Shown here piece by piece: positions 8,684 to 16,882 of a stretch of 64,000 nucleotides of DNA; position 1 is the first letter of the stretch, and each line of letters opens with the position of its first letter. The notes under the pieces were generated by a model. That model had not been told where the DNA came from, did no database searches, and saw only the letters and a list, made by a program, of their open reading frames with translations. The DNA lies in NCBI RefSeq assembly GCF_001870435.1, contig NZ_MDDR01000057.1, positions 310,001 to 374,000 on the forward strand, written 5' to 3'. Source of the DNA: Pseudomonas costantinii (GTDB lineage Bacteria > Pseudomonadota > Gammaproteobacteria > Pseudomonadales > Pseudomonadaceae). Position numbers and translations under genes: made by a program.

Positions 8684-9544
8684 ATGATGATCGAACTCAA
8701 AGACAACCTGACCCACCTCACCCTCGCCCCCGCCGTGGGGGGCAGCATCGTCAACTGGTGTGTGCGCACCACGGGCCAGCCCCTGTTGCGGCATAGCGAC
8801 CAACAGGCGTTGAACACTGGCCTGCCGGGCAAGCTGGGGTGCTATCCATTGGCGCCTTGGTCCAACCGGATTGCCGAAGGCGGTTTTGACAACCCCGACG
8901 GTTGGATGGCCCTGAAGCCCAACAGCTCGCTGGATCCGTTGCCGATTCACGGTTCGGCCTGGCAACAGGCGTGGCAGGTAGTCAGCCAAACAACGGATGA
9001 AGTGGTACTGGCAGTGACGTGCGATACACCGTTTGCCTATCGTGCCGAGCAGCACTTTCGGTTGAGCAACGGGGAGCTGAATATCGCACTGCGCGTGACC
9101 CATCTGGCCGAGAAAGCGGCGTGGCACGGTTTGGGATTGCACCCGTATTTGCCACGTAGACCGGGTACACGTTTGCAGGCCAAGGCTTCGCAGGTGTGGA
9201 TGAGTGATGCGTCAAAACTGCCCACGGGATTGGCTCCGGTACCCGCCGAATGGGACTTCCAGCAACTCAAGACCTTGCCGCAGGGGCTGGTGGACAACGG
9301 GTTCTGCCAGTGGGATGGGCGCTGCGTGATTGAGCAGCCCGAGTTGGGGTATGCGTTGGAATGCCAGGCTACCGGGAGCGAATACTTCCTGCTGTTCTGC
9401 CCGCCGGGGTTGGAGTTCTTTTGCATCGAGCCGGTGAGTCATCCGGTGAATGCTCATCATCTGCCAGGTCGGCCGGGCTTAACGCTGTTGGAGCAAGGCC
9501 AGTCGACCGAACTGACCTTCAACTTGAAATACAAACCTCTGTAA
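8684..9544 (+). CDS. Aldose 1-epimerase (mutarotase) family protein
   Basis: 286-residue galactose-mutarotase-like beta-sandwich. Family motifs are present: CYPLAPWSNRIAEGGF (the substrate-binding Arg), IHGSAWQQAW, HGLGLHPYLPR (active-site His region) and the late IEPVSHPVNAHHLPGRPG segment (acidic residue). It would interconvert anomers of the incoming uronic acid or sugar so that the dehydrogenase gets the right form. The start is ATG 8684 or the next codon 8687, ten bases after the lactonase stop. Last gene of the operon. Confidence 0.85.
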   Translation: MMIELKDNLTHLTLAPAVGGSIVNWCVRTTGQPLLRHSDQQALNTGLPGKLGCYPLAPWSNRIAEGGFDNPDGWMALKPNSSLDPLPIHGSAWQQAWQVVSQTTDEVVLAVTCDTPFAYRAEQHFRLSNGELNIALRVTHLAEKAAWHGLGLHPYLPRRPGTRLQAKASQVWMSDASKLPTGLAPVPAEWDFQQLKTLPQGLVDNGFCQWDGRCVIEQPELGYALECQATGSEYFLLFCPPGLEFFCIEPVSHPVNAHHLPGRPGLTLLEQGQSTELTFNLKYKPL

Positions 9545-9557
9545 CACCCCAAAACCC

Positions 9558-9588
9558 TGTGGGAGCAGGCAAACCAGCTCCCACATTT
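9558..9588. repeat. REP hairpin with T-tract between convergent genes
   Basis: TGTGGGAGCAGGCAAACCAG then CTCCCACATTTTT. It lies between the convergent epimerase and HlyD-family genes and could terminate both. Confidence 0.65.
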
Positions 9589-9603
9589 TTGATCGGCAGT
9601 GTG

Positions 9604-10749
9604 TCAGGGCGGACTGTTTTTCAAACGCCCCGCCGTGTCGATACTGACCACCACCGACAACCCCGGCCGTAACCGCTCGCTCTCGGCCTGATCAGGATCC
9701 ACCGTAATTCTTACCGGCACGCGCTGGGCAATCTTCACGAAGTTGCCGGTGGCATTGTCCGCCTGCAACAAGCTGAACTCAGAACCGGTCGCCGGGGAAA
9801 TATGCTGCACCGTGCCGTGAAACTTGCGGTGGTTCAGCGCATCGACGGTGAAGGTCACCGGCTGGCCGACCTGCACGTTGTCCATCTGGGTTTCTTTCAT
9901 ATTGGCAATTACCCACAACTGGGGCGGCACCAGGGCCATCAACTGCGCGCCGGAGTTGACGTAAGCCCCCAAGCGCACGCCAATCTGCCCCAACTGGCCG
10001 TCGCGCGGCGCAGTGATACGGGTGTTGGACAGGTCGATGCGCGCCAGTTCCACCGCCGCATCGGCACTGGCCACGGCGGCTTCCAATGAACCACGGTTGA
10101 CGATCACCGTTTGCAGATCCTGCCGCGCGATTTCCAGGCTCGCTTGGGCCTGGGCGACAGCGGCGATGGTCTGTGCATTCGCGGCGCGGGTTACATCCAG
10201 CTCGCGCTTGGACACCGAACCGTCGCTGATCAACTCTTCATTACGCCGCAGGTCCGCGGTGCCCTTGCGCGCCTGGGCCTCGCTGTCCGCCAGCGCGGCC
10301 TGACGTAACTTGATCGTGGCTTCAGCGCTGTTGCGCTGCTGCACCACATTCGCCAACGCGGCTTTCTGCACCGCCAGTTGCGCCAGCGCCTGGTCGAGGT
10401 GCTGTTTGTAGATGCGATCATCCAGGCGCACCAGCAGGTCGCCCGTCTTGACGTACTGGAAGTCCTGCACCGGCACCTCAAACACATAGCCGCTGAGCTG
10501 CGGGCCAATGATCGTCACCTGCCCCCGCACCAAGGCGTTTTCGGTGGTTTCCACCGCGCTGCTGAACGGCGGCAATTGCCAGGCATACAGCACGATCAGC
10601 ACGCCGACGATGGCAATCGCGGCAAAGCCCAGCGAGGAGACGATGCGCACCCGCAGCGGCCGCAGCTCGGTGGGCACGGCCCCCGGAGGGGTGCTGCCTT
10701 CGGGCGTGGCAGCGATGGCGGTGGTGGTAGTCGTTGAAGGTTCGGTCAT
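9604..10749 (-). CDS. HlyD/EmrA-family membrane fusion protein
   Basis: 381-residue periplasmic adaptor of an EmrAB-type efflux pump. Short cytoplasmic N-terminus rich in Thr, one membrane helix (IVSSLGFAAIAIVGVLIVLYAW, about 33-54), the biotinyl-lipoyl half motif (TTENALVRGQVTIIGPQLSGYV ... VKTGDLLVRLDD), a coiled-coil hairpin (about 110-215), and the second lipoyl half with ARIDLSNTRITAPRDGQLGQ. Starts within the last four bases of the MFS gene (ATGA overlap), so both are translated from one message. No outer membrane channel gene follows. Confidence 0.9.
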   Translation of the reverse strand: MTEPSTTTTTAIAATPEGSTPPGAVPTELRPLRVRIVSSLGFAAIAIVGVLIVLYAWQLPPFSSAVETTENALVRGQVTIIGPQLSGYVFEVPVQDFQYVKTGDLLVRLDDRIYKQHLDQALAQLAVQKAALANVVQQRNSAEATIKLRQAALADSEAQARKGTADLRRNEELISDGSVSKRELDVTRAANAQTIAAVAQAQASLEIARQDLQTVIVNRGSLEAAVASADAAVELARIDLSNTRITAPRDGQLGQIGVRLGAYVNSGAQLMALVPPQLWVIANMKETQMDNVQVGQPVTFTVDALNHRKFHGTVQHISPATGSEFSLLQADNATGNFVKIAQRVPVRITVDPDQAESERLRPGLSVVVSIDTAGRLKNSPP

Positions 10750-12392
10750 GAAGTCGCGCCGCTGGGTTGAACGGGAGGGGTTGCCGCTTTAGTCGTGCTC
10801 ATCAGCCACAGGCTGCGAGTAAAGATCCAGAGCATGGTCAGTATCGCGATGATCGCGATCAGCATGAACACATCGTTGTAGGCCATTACGTTCGCCTCAC
10901 GGGTCGCCGCCGTGGCCAGGCTGCGAATGCCCATCAGGTTGCGTAGTTCCGGGTCGGCAATGATACCGCCGTAGGCCGAACCGCCGCTCTGCACCCGCGC
11001 GGCCACACGCGGGTCAAGCAAGGTCAGGTGCTCGACGATCATGCTGGAGTGAAACTTCTCGCGCACGATCTGAAAGGTGCCAAGCAACGCTGCACCAATC
11101 AGGCCGCCGAGGTTCTGGCAAATCCCGAACATCACCGAAAAGCTCACCAGGTTGCGCGGGTTGGTCAGCACGTTTTTCGTGCCCAGCACCATGGTCGGCC
11201 CTAGAAAGAAGGTGCCGCCAAAGCCAAGCAGGAACTGGCTGATGTACAGGTTCTCCGGGCGGGTCAGGTTGCTGGAAAAGCTGTCCATCACCGACCCCAC
11301 GGCCATCAGCGCCAGGGAAATGATCAGCGGCATCAGCAAATGCGCCGGGTTGATCGTCAACGCACTGACCACCAACCCGGCAATCGCCCCGGCCAACATC
11401 ACCACGTACAGCGTGTGCATCTGCTGGTAGCTCATGTTCAACATCTGCATGAAACCCACCGCGCCGGTGGACTGCTCGGACAGCACCATGCGAATCAGGA
11501 TCACCGCCAGCGCCAGGCGAATCATCACGCCGCTGCCGAGCCAGCGGGTCATCAGCATTGGGTTGGCGCGGTTATGCTCGATGGCCAAACCGGTCATGAT
11601 CAGCACTAGGGAACACGCCGCCGCCACGCCGATCCACGGCGCCTCAAGCCACCAGTCGATACGGCCCAGGGACAGCACCGCACACAGCAACGCGACCCCG
11701 GTGGCGAGGATGGCGAAGGTGAGGAAGTCGAGTTTTTCAAAGGTCTTGAAGCGATCGCCAGGTGGCAGCTTGAGCAGGAACACGCAGCCCAGACAGATCA
11801 GCGCCAAGCCCAATTCAAACAGATACAGGCCGCGCCATTCGGCGATTTGCAGCAAGTCTTCAGAGAACAGCCGCGCCAGGGGCAACGCCAACTGCGCGGT
11901 GCCCAGCCCCAGCACCAGGGCTTTGAGGCGCCACTTGGCCGGGAACGCCTGGATCATGTAGTACAAACCCAGGGAACTCAGCGCCGCACCAACCATACCG
12001 TGGGCGGCCCTTACCGCGATGGCTGAGCTGAGGTCGTTGACGAACAAGTGGCCGAAGGTCACCAGCGCATACAGCACCAGGAACACCTCGGTAAACGCAC
12101 GCAGGCCGAACTGCTGGCGGAACTTCACCAGCAGCAGGTTCATGCATACGTTGGTCATGACATAGGCGGCGGGCAGCCAGGCCATTTCCGCCGTGGTCGC
12201 GCCGAGTGCGCCTTGCAGGTATTGCAGGTTGGCGATCACCAACGCGTTACCCAGGCCGCCGGTGATTGCCACCAGCACGCCCACCAGCGCAAACAGCCAA
12301 CGCTTGTGCGTGGCGTGCAATGGGGTCGATGGCGAGCCGGGCAGGCTCGGCCGCTCGTGGGGCTCCCAGATGTGGGGGGTGTATTTGTCCAT
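10746..12392 (-). CDS. MFS transporter, DHA2/EmrB family
   Basis: 548-residue, 14-helix drug/proton antiporter of the inner membrane. Visible features: first helix LFALVGVLVAITGGLGNALVIANL, the motif-C-like stretch GMVGAALSSLGLYYMIQAF and a long run of hydrophobic helices to the C-terminal IAIIAILTMLWIFTRSLWLM. The start MDKYTPH at 12392 has AAGG seven bases upstream; an upstream in-frame ATG (12434) lacks one. Partner is the HlyD-type gene. The substrate is unknown. Confidence 0.88.
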   Translation of the reverse strand: MDKYTPHIWEPHERPSLPGSPSTPLHATHKRWLFALVGVLVAITGGLGNALVIANLQYLQGALGATTAEMAWLPAAYVMTNVCMNLLLVKFRQQFGLRAFTEVFLVLYALVTFGHLFVNDLSSAIAVRAAHGMVGAALSSLGLYYMIQAFPAKWRLKALVLGLGTAQLALPLARLFSEDLLQIAEWRGLYLFELGLALICLGCVFLLKLPPGDRFKTFEKLDFLTFAILATGVALLCAVLSLGRIDWWLEAPWIGVAAACSLVLIMTGLAIEHNRANPMLMTRWLGSGVMIRLALAVILIRMVLSEQSTGAVGFMQMLNMSYQQMHTLYVVMLAGAIAGLVVSALTINPAHLLMPLIISLALMAVGSVMDSFSSNLTRPENLYISQFLLGFGGTFFLGPTMVLGTKNVLTNPRNLVSFSVMFGICQNLGGLIGAALLGTFQIVREKFHSSMIVEHLTLLDPRVAARVQSGGSAYGGIIADPELRNLMGIRSLATAATREANVMAYNDVFMLIAIIAILTMLWIFTRSLWLMSTTKAATPPVQPSGATS

Positions 12393-12435
12393 TCGATGAC
12401 CTTGGTGATCCGACGTGCAAGGTCGGTGATGCACT

Positions 12436-12448
12436 TACTCAAGGAGTA
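12436..12448. promoter_or_regulatory. Small palindrome upstream of the efflux pair
   Basis: TACTC-AAG-GAGTA, a perfect 5-base inverted repeat 44 bases before the MFS start. The shape is compatible with a small dimeric regulator site, but no regulator gene is adjacent, so this is only a candidate. Confidence 0.25.
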
Positions 12449-12502
12449 GTAAACCTGAGCGGAGTTCATCTTGCCATGTTTGTGGGGGGGAATTGAGGGT
12501 TG

Positions 12503-12753
12503 GAGTGCATATCCGTTTTTGTGGGTATGGCGGGGGTTGGTTCCGCTCTTACAGCCAGTCCTTTCAAGGTCTTTGAAAAACTGGCCATATCTGGCTGATA
12601 CCAACCAGTTAAGGGTGAACACTGCCCCTGTGGCGAGCGGGCTTGTCGGGTCGCCACAGGGTACTTATGCCTGTTCTACCTAAAGACCTTGAAAGGGCTG
12701 GCTGTAAAAACGGGACCAATAGAGGCCGTTACCGCACCAACGGATATGTACCC
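12503..12753. repeat. MITE-like repeat, copy A
   Basis: About 250 bp with terminal inverted repeats of roughly 70 bases. The left end is GAGTGCATATCCGTTTTTG... and the right end is its imperfect complement ending ACCAACGGATATGTAC. The subterminal parts (CCTTTCAAGGTCTTT and AAAGACCTTGAAAGG) also pair. The centre holds a REP-like hairpin, CCTGTGGCGAG ... TCGCCACAGG. A second copy lies at 62439-62686 in opposite orientation. No gene is inside; the 12393-12772 gap holds this element and the pump promoter region. Confidence 0.85.
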
Positions 12754-12772
12754 GGCACAACCAACTGGCCTA

Positions 12773-14251
12773 TCAAATCCACCCCAACCAGCTCCAATAG
12801 GTCGCCGCAAACACCAGCATCAACCCATACCCCACCAGCGTCACCAAAATCCCCACCTTGGCAAACTGCCGCGCCGTAAACGTCCCAGTCCCCAAGCACA
12901 CCATATTCTGCGGCGCATTAATCGGCAGGATAAACCCGTAGCTCATCACAAACCCCAGCAACATCGTCATCCCCAGCCGACTGAACTCACCGGGCAAGGT
13001 CTGCAACACCGCGATCAAAATAGGCAACAACGCCGAGGTCAACGCCGTGGCACTGGCAAACCCCAAGTGAATCACAATCAGAAACGCCCCAAGGATCGCA
13101 AACACCCCCAACGACCCGACCTGATCCAACCCAGTGTGCGCCACCACCTGAGACCCCAGCCACTGCCCGGCCTGAGTGGTCAGCAACGCCGTACCAAGGC
13201 TGATGCCAACACCAAACACAATCACCGTACCCCACGGAATACGCGACTGCACATCCTTCCAGGTCATCACCCCAATTCCCGGCAACAGTAGAAATACCAA
13301 ACCCGCATAGGTGGTCGAGGTGGTATCGAAACTGTGCAAGCGCCCTTCGGTGGCCCAAGCCAATAGCAGCAATACCGACACCGTCAGCAGGCGCTTTTGT
13401 GGCCCCGTCATCGGACCAATGTCCACCAGCGACTGAGCCACCGCTTCCTTACCACCAGGGATGCTATCGGCTTCCGGCGGCAGCAGTTTGATCACCAAAA
13501 ACAGCAACACCGCCGACATGATCACCGCCCACGGCGCACCCGCGATCAACCAGTCGATCCACGACACTCGCTGGCCGAGCATCTTGTCCATAAACCCGAC
13601 CGTCAGCAGATTCTGCGCAGCAGCGGTCTGGATACCGACATTCCAGATACTCGTACCCTGGGCCACGACAATCATGATTCCAGCGGCAATATTGGAACGT
13701 TTGTCGACGCCGAATGCGGCGATCACTCCCATCATGATCGGCACCACACAGGCACTGCGCGCCGTGGCGCTGGGCACCACCAGGCTCAGCAGAATGGTCA
13801 CGGCAATAGCCCCCAGCAAAATGCCTCGGGTACTGGTGCCGACCCGGGTCAAGGTCACCAGGGCGATGCGCCGGTCCAGGCCGGTGTGGGTCATGGCGGC
13901 GGCAATAAACAACGCGCCGGCCACCAAGGCCAGCGCGGGATTGGCAAACCCGGTGAGGGCCATGCTGATGGCCGGACTGGAGCCGATCAGGCGCGCAGGG
14001 TCTTGCAGTGACGGTGCGGTGCCCAAGAGAAACGCCATCAACGCAGTAATCATGATCGCGCTGGCTTCATAGGACACCGCTTCGCTGATCCACACCACCA
14101 CGGCAAACGCGAGGATCGCCAGCATCCGGTGCCCGGCCACCGGTAAGTCAGCGGGCAGCGGCAACAGCAGCACCCCGACCATCACCAGCACGGCGACCAC
14201 CAGGCCCAGGGGTAACTTGAATGCAGCAGCGGTTGTTGCGGGGGCGCTCAT
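12773..14251 (-). CDS. SLC13/DASS-family anion:sodium symporter
   Basis: 492-residue integral membrane carrier of the divalent-anion:sodium symporter family, with about 11-13 hydrophobic segments. Signature-like regions: AFAVVVWISEAVSYEASAI near the N-terminus, SATARSACVVPIMMGV mid-protein, and the C-terminal LPINAPQNMVCLGTGTF, equivalent to the family's second substrate/sodium-binding loop. Substrates in the family are dicarboxylates, citrate, tartrate or sulfate. GGAGAAC precedes the ATG. It lies 97 bp from the TauE gene; a role in sulfur anion movement is possible, but a dicarboxylate is equally likely. Confidence 0.85.
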   Translation of the reverse strand: MSAPATTAAAFKLPLGLVVAVLVMVGVLLLPLPADLPVAGHRMLAILAFAVVVWISEAVSYEASAIMITALMAFLLGTAPSLQDPARLIGSSPAISMALTGFANPALALVAGALFIAAAMTHTGLDRRIALVTLTRVGTSTRGILLGAIAVTILLSLVVPSATARSACVVPIMMGVIAAFGVDKRSNIAAGIMIVVAQGTSIWNVGIQTAAAQNLLTVGFMDKMLGQRVSWIDWLIAGAPWAVIMSAVLLFLVIKLLPPEADSIPGGKEAVAQSLVDIGPMTGPQKRLLTVSVLLLLAWATEGRLHSFDTTSTTYAGLVFLLLPGIGVMTWKDVQSRIPWGTVIVFGVGISLGTALLTTQAGQWLGSQVVAHTGLDQVGSLGVFAILGAFLIVIHLGFASATALTSALLPILIAVLQTLPGEFSRLGMTMLLGFVMSYGFILPINAPQNMVCLGTGTFTARQFAKVGILVTLVGYGLMLVFAATYWSWLGWI

Positions 14252-14348
14252 GGGGTTCTCCGTCGGCCTTCACATCAGGAAGGCAGCATGGGGCAAACCG
14301 TCGCGCGGCGTGTTGACAGGTGTCAACGCGCTACGCCAGCAAGCCCCC

Positions 14349-15155
14349 TCAGAGGAAAGCCTTTAACAACATGCCGGCAGCTACCAGCACACACAGGCTG
14401 GCAAACCCCACTTGCAACGTACGCGTGGAGATCAGCGCACACAGGCGCCTTCCGACCAACATCCCGACAATGCTCGCACCGATAAACACCCACCCCATGG
14501 GTTCGATGCGCACCCCGGCGTGAAACGCGCCGGCCACGCCAATCAATGAAATCAGGCTGATCACCATCAGCGACGTGGCGACGATCCCGCGCATCTGCAC
14601 ATCGGTCAGTTGCTTGAACGCCGGCACGATCAGAAAACCGCCGCCGACACCCAGCAAGCCCGATACCGCGCCAGTCACCGCGCCCAACGCGGCCAAGGTG
14701 GCAGTGCACTTGGCGGTCCAGGCAAAGCGTCCGGTCTGCTGATCGAGCATGCAGTTCTTCTGCCCCCATGAAGCAGTACCATGGTCACTCGGCCCGGCCT
14801 CGACCTTTTCACGCTGCAACATGCGCCAGGCCACCAGCACCATCAGTGCGCTGAACAGGCCCATCAGCAGTTGCTCCGGCAATTGGTGGGCGAAAAACAC
14901 CCCCACTGGCGAAAACAAGCCACCCAGCAAGGCAATCAACAACGCCGCGCGATAGCGCACCAGGCCATGGCGCAAACCATCGACCGCCCCGACCGCTGCC
15001 GCCGCGCCAACCGCCAACAGCGACACCGGGGCGGCCTGGGTCATGGTCAAACCCAGCCCCAGCACCAGCGCCGGAACACTGAGAATGCCACCACCCGCAC
15101 CGGTCAGGCCCATGACCAAGCCCATCAATAATCCCAACACACTGGCCAGCAGCAT
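14349..15155 (-). CDS. TauE/SafE-family sulfite/organosulfonate exporter
   Basis: 268-residue membrane protein with eight hydrophobic segments in two similar halves: GLVMGLTGAGGGILSVPALV near the start and GAVTGAVSGLLGVGGGFLIVPAF mid-protein, the repeated TauE/SafE signature. Its ATG follows directly on the SQR stop (TAAATG), so it is translated with the SQR. In this setting it most likely exports sulfite or thiosulfate formed by persulfide oxidation. Confidence 0.88.
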   Translation of the reverse strand: MLLASVLGLLMGLVMGLTGAGGGILSVPALVLGLGLTMTQAAPVSLLAVGAAAAVGAVDGLRHGLVRYRAALLIALLGGLFSPVGVFFAHQLPEQLLMGLFSALMVLVAWRMLQREKVEAGPSDHGTASWGQKNCMLDQQTGRFAWTAKCTATLAALGAVTGAVSGLLGVGGGFLIVPAFKQLTDVQMRGIVATSLMVISLISLIGVAGAFHAGVRIEPMGWVFIGASIVGMLVGRRLCALISTRTLQVGFASLCVLVAAGMLLKAFL

Positions 15156-16400
15156 TTAATCCACCTTGCTCAGGCCGGTCAGCCACTCGCGCCCCTTGAG
15201 CATGCCGTTCCAATAGAACCACGGCAGCAGCGTGGCCTTGAGGAACCACATCGAGCGACGCGCCTGGGTCGGGTCCAGAGGGAAGGTCGGCAGCAGCTTG
15301 CCGCCGTAGCCGAACTCGGCCAGCACCACCTTGCCCTTCTCCACCGTCAGCGGGCAGGAACCGTAACCGTCGTACTTGAGCGGCAACGGCGCCTGCTTGC
15401 GCAGGGCCAGCAGGTTTTCGGCGACCACTACAATTTGCTTGCGCACGGCGGCGGCGGTTTTGGCATTGGTGGTGGAACACACGTCGCCGAGACCGAAGAT
15501 ATGTGAGTAGCGCACGTGTTGCAGGCTGTGGGGGTTCACCTCGCACCAGCCGGCGGCGTCGGCCAGCGAGCTTTGGCGGATAAAGTCCGGAGACACTTGC
15601 GGTGGGACGACGTGCAGCAGATCGAAGGTTTTTTCTTCGACCGTGACCTTGCCCTCGGCATCCTTCACCTCAAACCAAGCCTTGCGCGCCGGGCCGTCAA
15701 CCTTGACCAGGTTGGCGTTGAAAGCCAGGCGAGCCTTGTATTTCTCGATGTATTTCATCAACGGCGGCACAAACGTTGCGACGCCAAACAGTGCGGCACC
15801 CGCGAGGTTGAATTCGACGTCGATATTTTTCAGATGGCCTTGCTTGAGCCAATGATCGCAGGACAGGTACAGGGCTTTTTGCGGCGCACCCGCGCATTTG
15901 ATCGGCATGGCCGGCTGAGTAAAGATCGCCTTGCCGCCCTTGAGTTGCTGCACCAGTTGCCAGGTGTAGGCGGCGTGCTCGTAGCTGTAGTTGGAGGTGA
16001 CGCCGTGCTGACCGAGGGTGTCTTCCAGGCCTTCGATTTTCTCCCAGGCCAGGCGCAGGCCGGGGCAGACGATCAGGTTATTCCAGGTCACACGCTGGCC
16101 GCTGTCGAGCACCAGGGTCTGTTCGTCCGCCAGCACTTCGGTGACGGCGGCCTGCACCCAGGTGACGCCATTGGGCAGCACGTCAGCGAGGGGGCGCCGA
16201 GTCTTTTTTACGTCGTAGGCACCGCCGCCCACCAGGGTCCAGGCGGGCTGGTAGCAGTGGTATTCACTCGGTTCGATCAGGGTGATATTCAGGTGCGGGT
16301 CACGCTTGAGCAGGCTGGCCAGCAGGCCGATGCCTGCCGAGCCGCCGCCGATGACTACGATATCGCCACTGATGGTCGGTCCCCAGTGTTGGTCATTCAT
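15156..16400 (-). CDS. sqr: Type II sulfide:quinone oxidoreductase-like flavoprotein
   Basis: 414-residue FAD protein oxidising sulfide to persulfide and passing electrons to quinone. FAD fold VVIGGGSAGIGLLASLL (residues 15-31) and C-terminal FGLGDVCSTTNAKTAAAVRKQ (303-322). The two redox cysteines of type II (mitochondrial SQOR-like) enzymes are both present: Cys169 in PIKCAGAPQKALYLS and Cys349 in YDGYGSCPL. The C-terminal amphipathic tail (RRSMWFLKATLLPWFYWNGML) matches the membrane-anchoring end. Located between a BigR-type repressor and TauE, opposite a persulfide dioxygenase, which supports the sulfide role. Confidence 0.9.
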   Translation of the reverse strand: MNDQHWGPTISGDIVVIGGGSAGIGLLASLLKRDPHLNITLIEPSEYHCYQPAWTLVGGGAYDVKKTRRPLADVLPNGVTWVQAAVTEVLADEQTLVLDSGQRVTWNNLIVCPGLRLAWEKIEGLEDTLGQHGVTSNYSYEHAAYTWQLVQQLKGGKAIFTQPAMPIKCAGAPQKALYLSCDHWLKQGHLKNIDVEFNLAGAALFGVATFVPPLMKYIEKYKARLAFNANLVKVDGPARKAWFEVKDAEGKVTVEEKTFDLLHVVPPQVSPDFIRQSSLADAAGWCEVNPHSLQHVRYSHIFGLGDVCSTTNAKTAAAVRKQIVVVAENLLALRKQAPLPLKYDGYGSCPLTVEKGKVVLAEFGYGGKLLPTFPLDPTQARRSMWFLKATLLPWFYWNGMLKGREWLTGLSKVD

Positions 16401-16452
16401 GGTCGATCGCCTTTCTTATAGTCGTGCACACAAGGGTCGCTGCCGGATGGCG

Positions 16453-16788
16453 TCACGCCCAGCTTTTGATGACCGCGCCGCAGTACAGCCCGGACAGGGT
16501 CTTCATCACTTGAATCACTTCGTGGCTGGCCAGCCCGTAGTAGATGTATTTGCCTTCTCGACGGGTGGCGACCAACCCTTCGTCGCGCAGGATGCCCAAC
16601 TGTTGAGACAAGGTGGGCTGGCGTACGCCCGTCATGGTTTCCAACTCACCGACATTGCGCTCGCCCTGGGTCAACTGGCAGAGAATCAACAAGCGGTCTT
16701 CATTGGCCAGCGCCTTGAGCAAGGAACAGGCCTTGGACGCCGACGCCCGCAACTGGGCGACTTCGCCTTCACTCAGAGTAGATTCCAT
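16453..16788 (-). CDS. bigR: ArsR-family persulfide-responsive repressor, BigR/SqrR type
   Basis: 111-residue winged-helix ArsR repressor. Helix-turn-helix: NVGELETMTGVRQPTLSQQLGILRDEGLV. It has the BigR/SqrR cysteine pair, Cys37 (LLILCQL) and Cys103 (SGLYCGAV), 66 residues apart as in SqrR; these form a tetrasulfide bridge when persulfide is present and release the DNA. An extra Cys21 is present. I use the ATG at 16788 (AAAGGA upstream) rather than a longer frame that would overlap the divergent gene. Confidence 0.88.
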   Translation of the reverse strand: MESTLSEGEVAQLRASASKACSLLKALANEDRLLILCQLTQGERNVGELETMTGVRQPTLSQQLGILRDEGLVATRREGKYIYYGLASHEVIQVMKTLSGLYCGAVIKSWA

Positions 16789-16821
16789 TTGCTTCGGGTC
16801 CTTTGTGTCACTTAAGCTCAA

Positions 16822-16850
16822 AACATTATGTGTAAACGTAAACTGATTGT
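16822..16850. promoter_or_regulatory. AT-rich divergent promoter/operator region of the sulfide genes
   Basis: The 94-bp gap between bigR and the dioxygenase gene contains an AT-rich stretch with a direct repeat GTAAACGTAAAC (16832-16843) flanked by TTATGT and TGATTG. BigR-type sites are AT-rich, so this is the most likely binding region for both promoters. I do not see a perfect palindrome. Confidence 0.4.
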
Positions 16851-16882
16851 AACCACTTTTTTCTTCATCGGGGACAGCCGCC

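Noticed and set aside
12689..13291. 200-codon frame starting in repeat copy A and crossing the DASS gene
   Set aside because: It begins in repeat DNA and continues antisense to a well-supported membrane transporter; the product is Pro/Gln/His-rich.
16832..16843. A perfect BigR palindrome
   Set aside because: Only a direct repeat GTAAACGTAAAC in AT-rich DNA is present, so I report a probable operator region, not a defined site.
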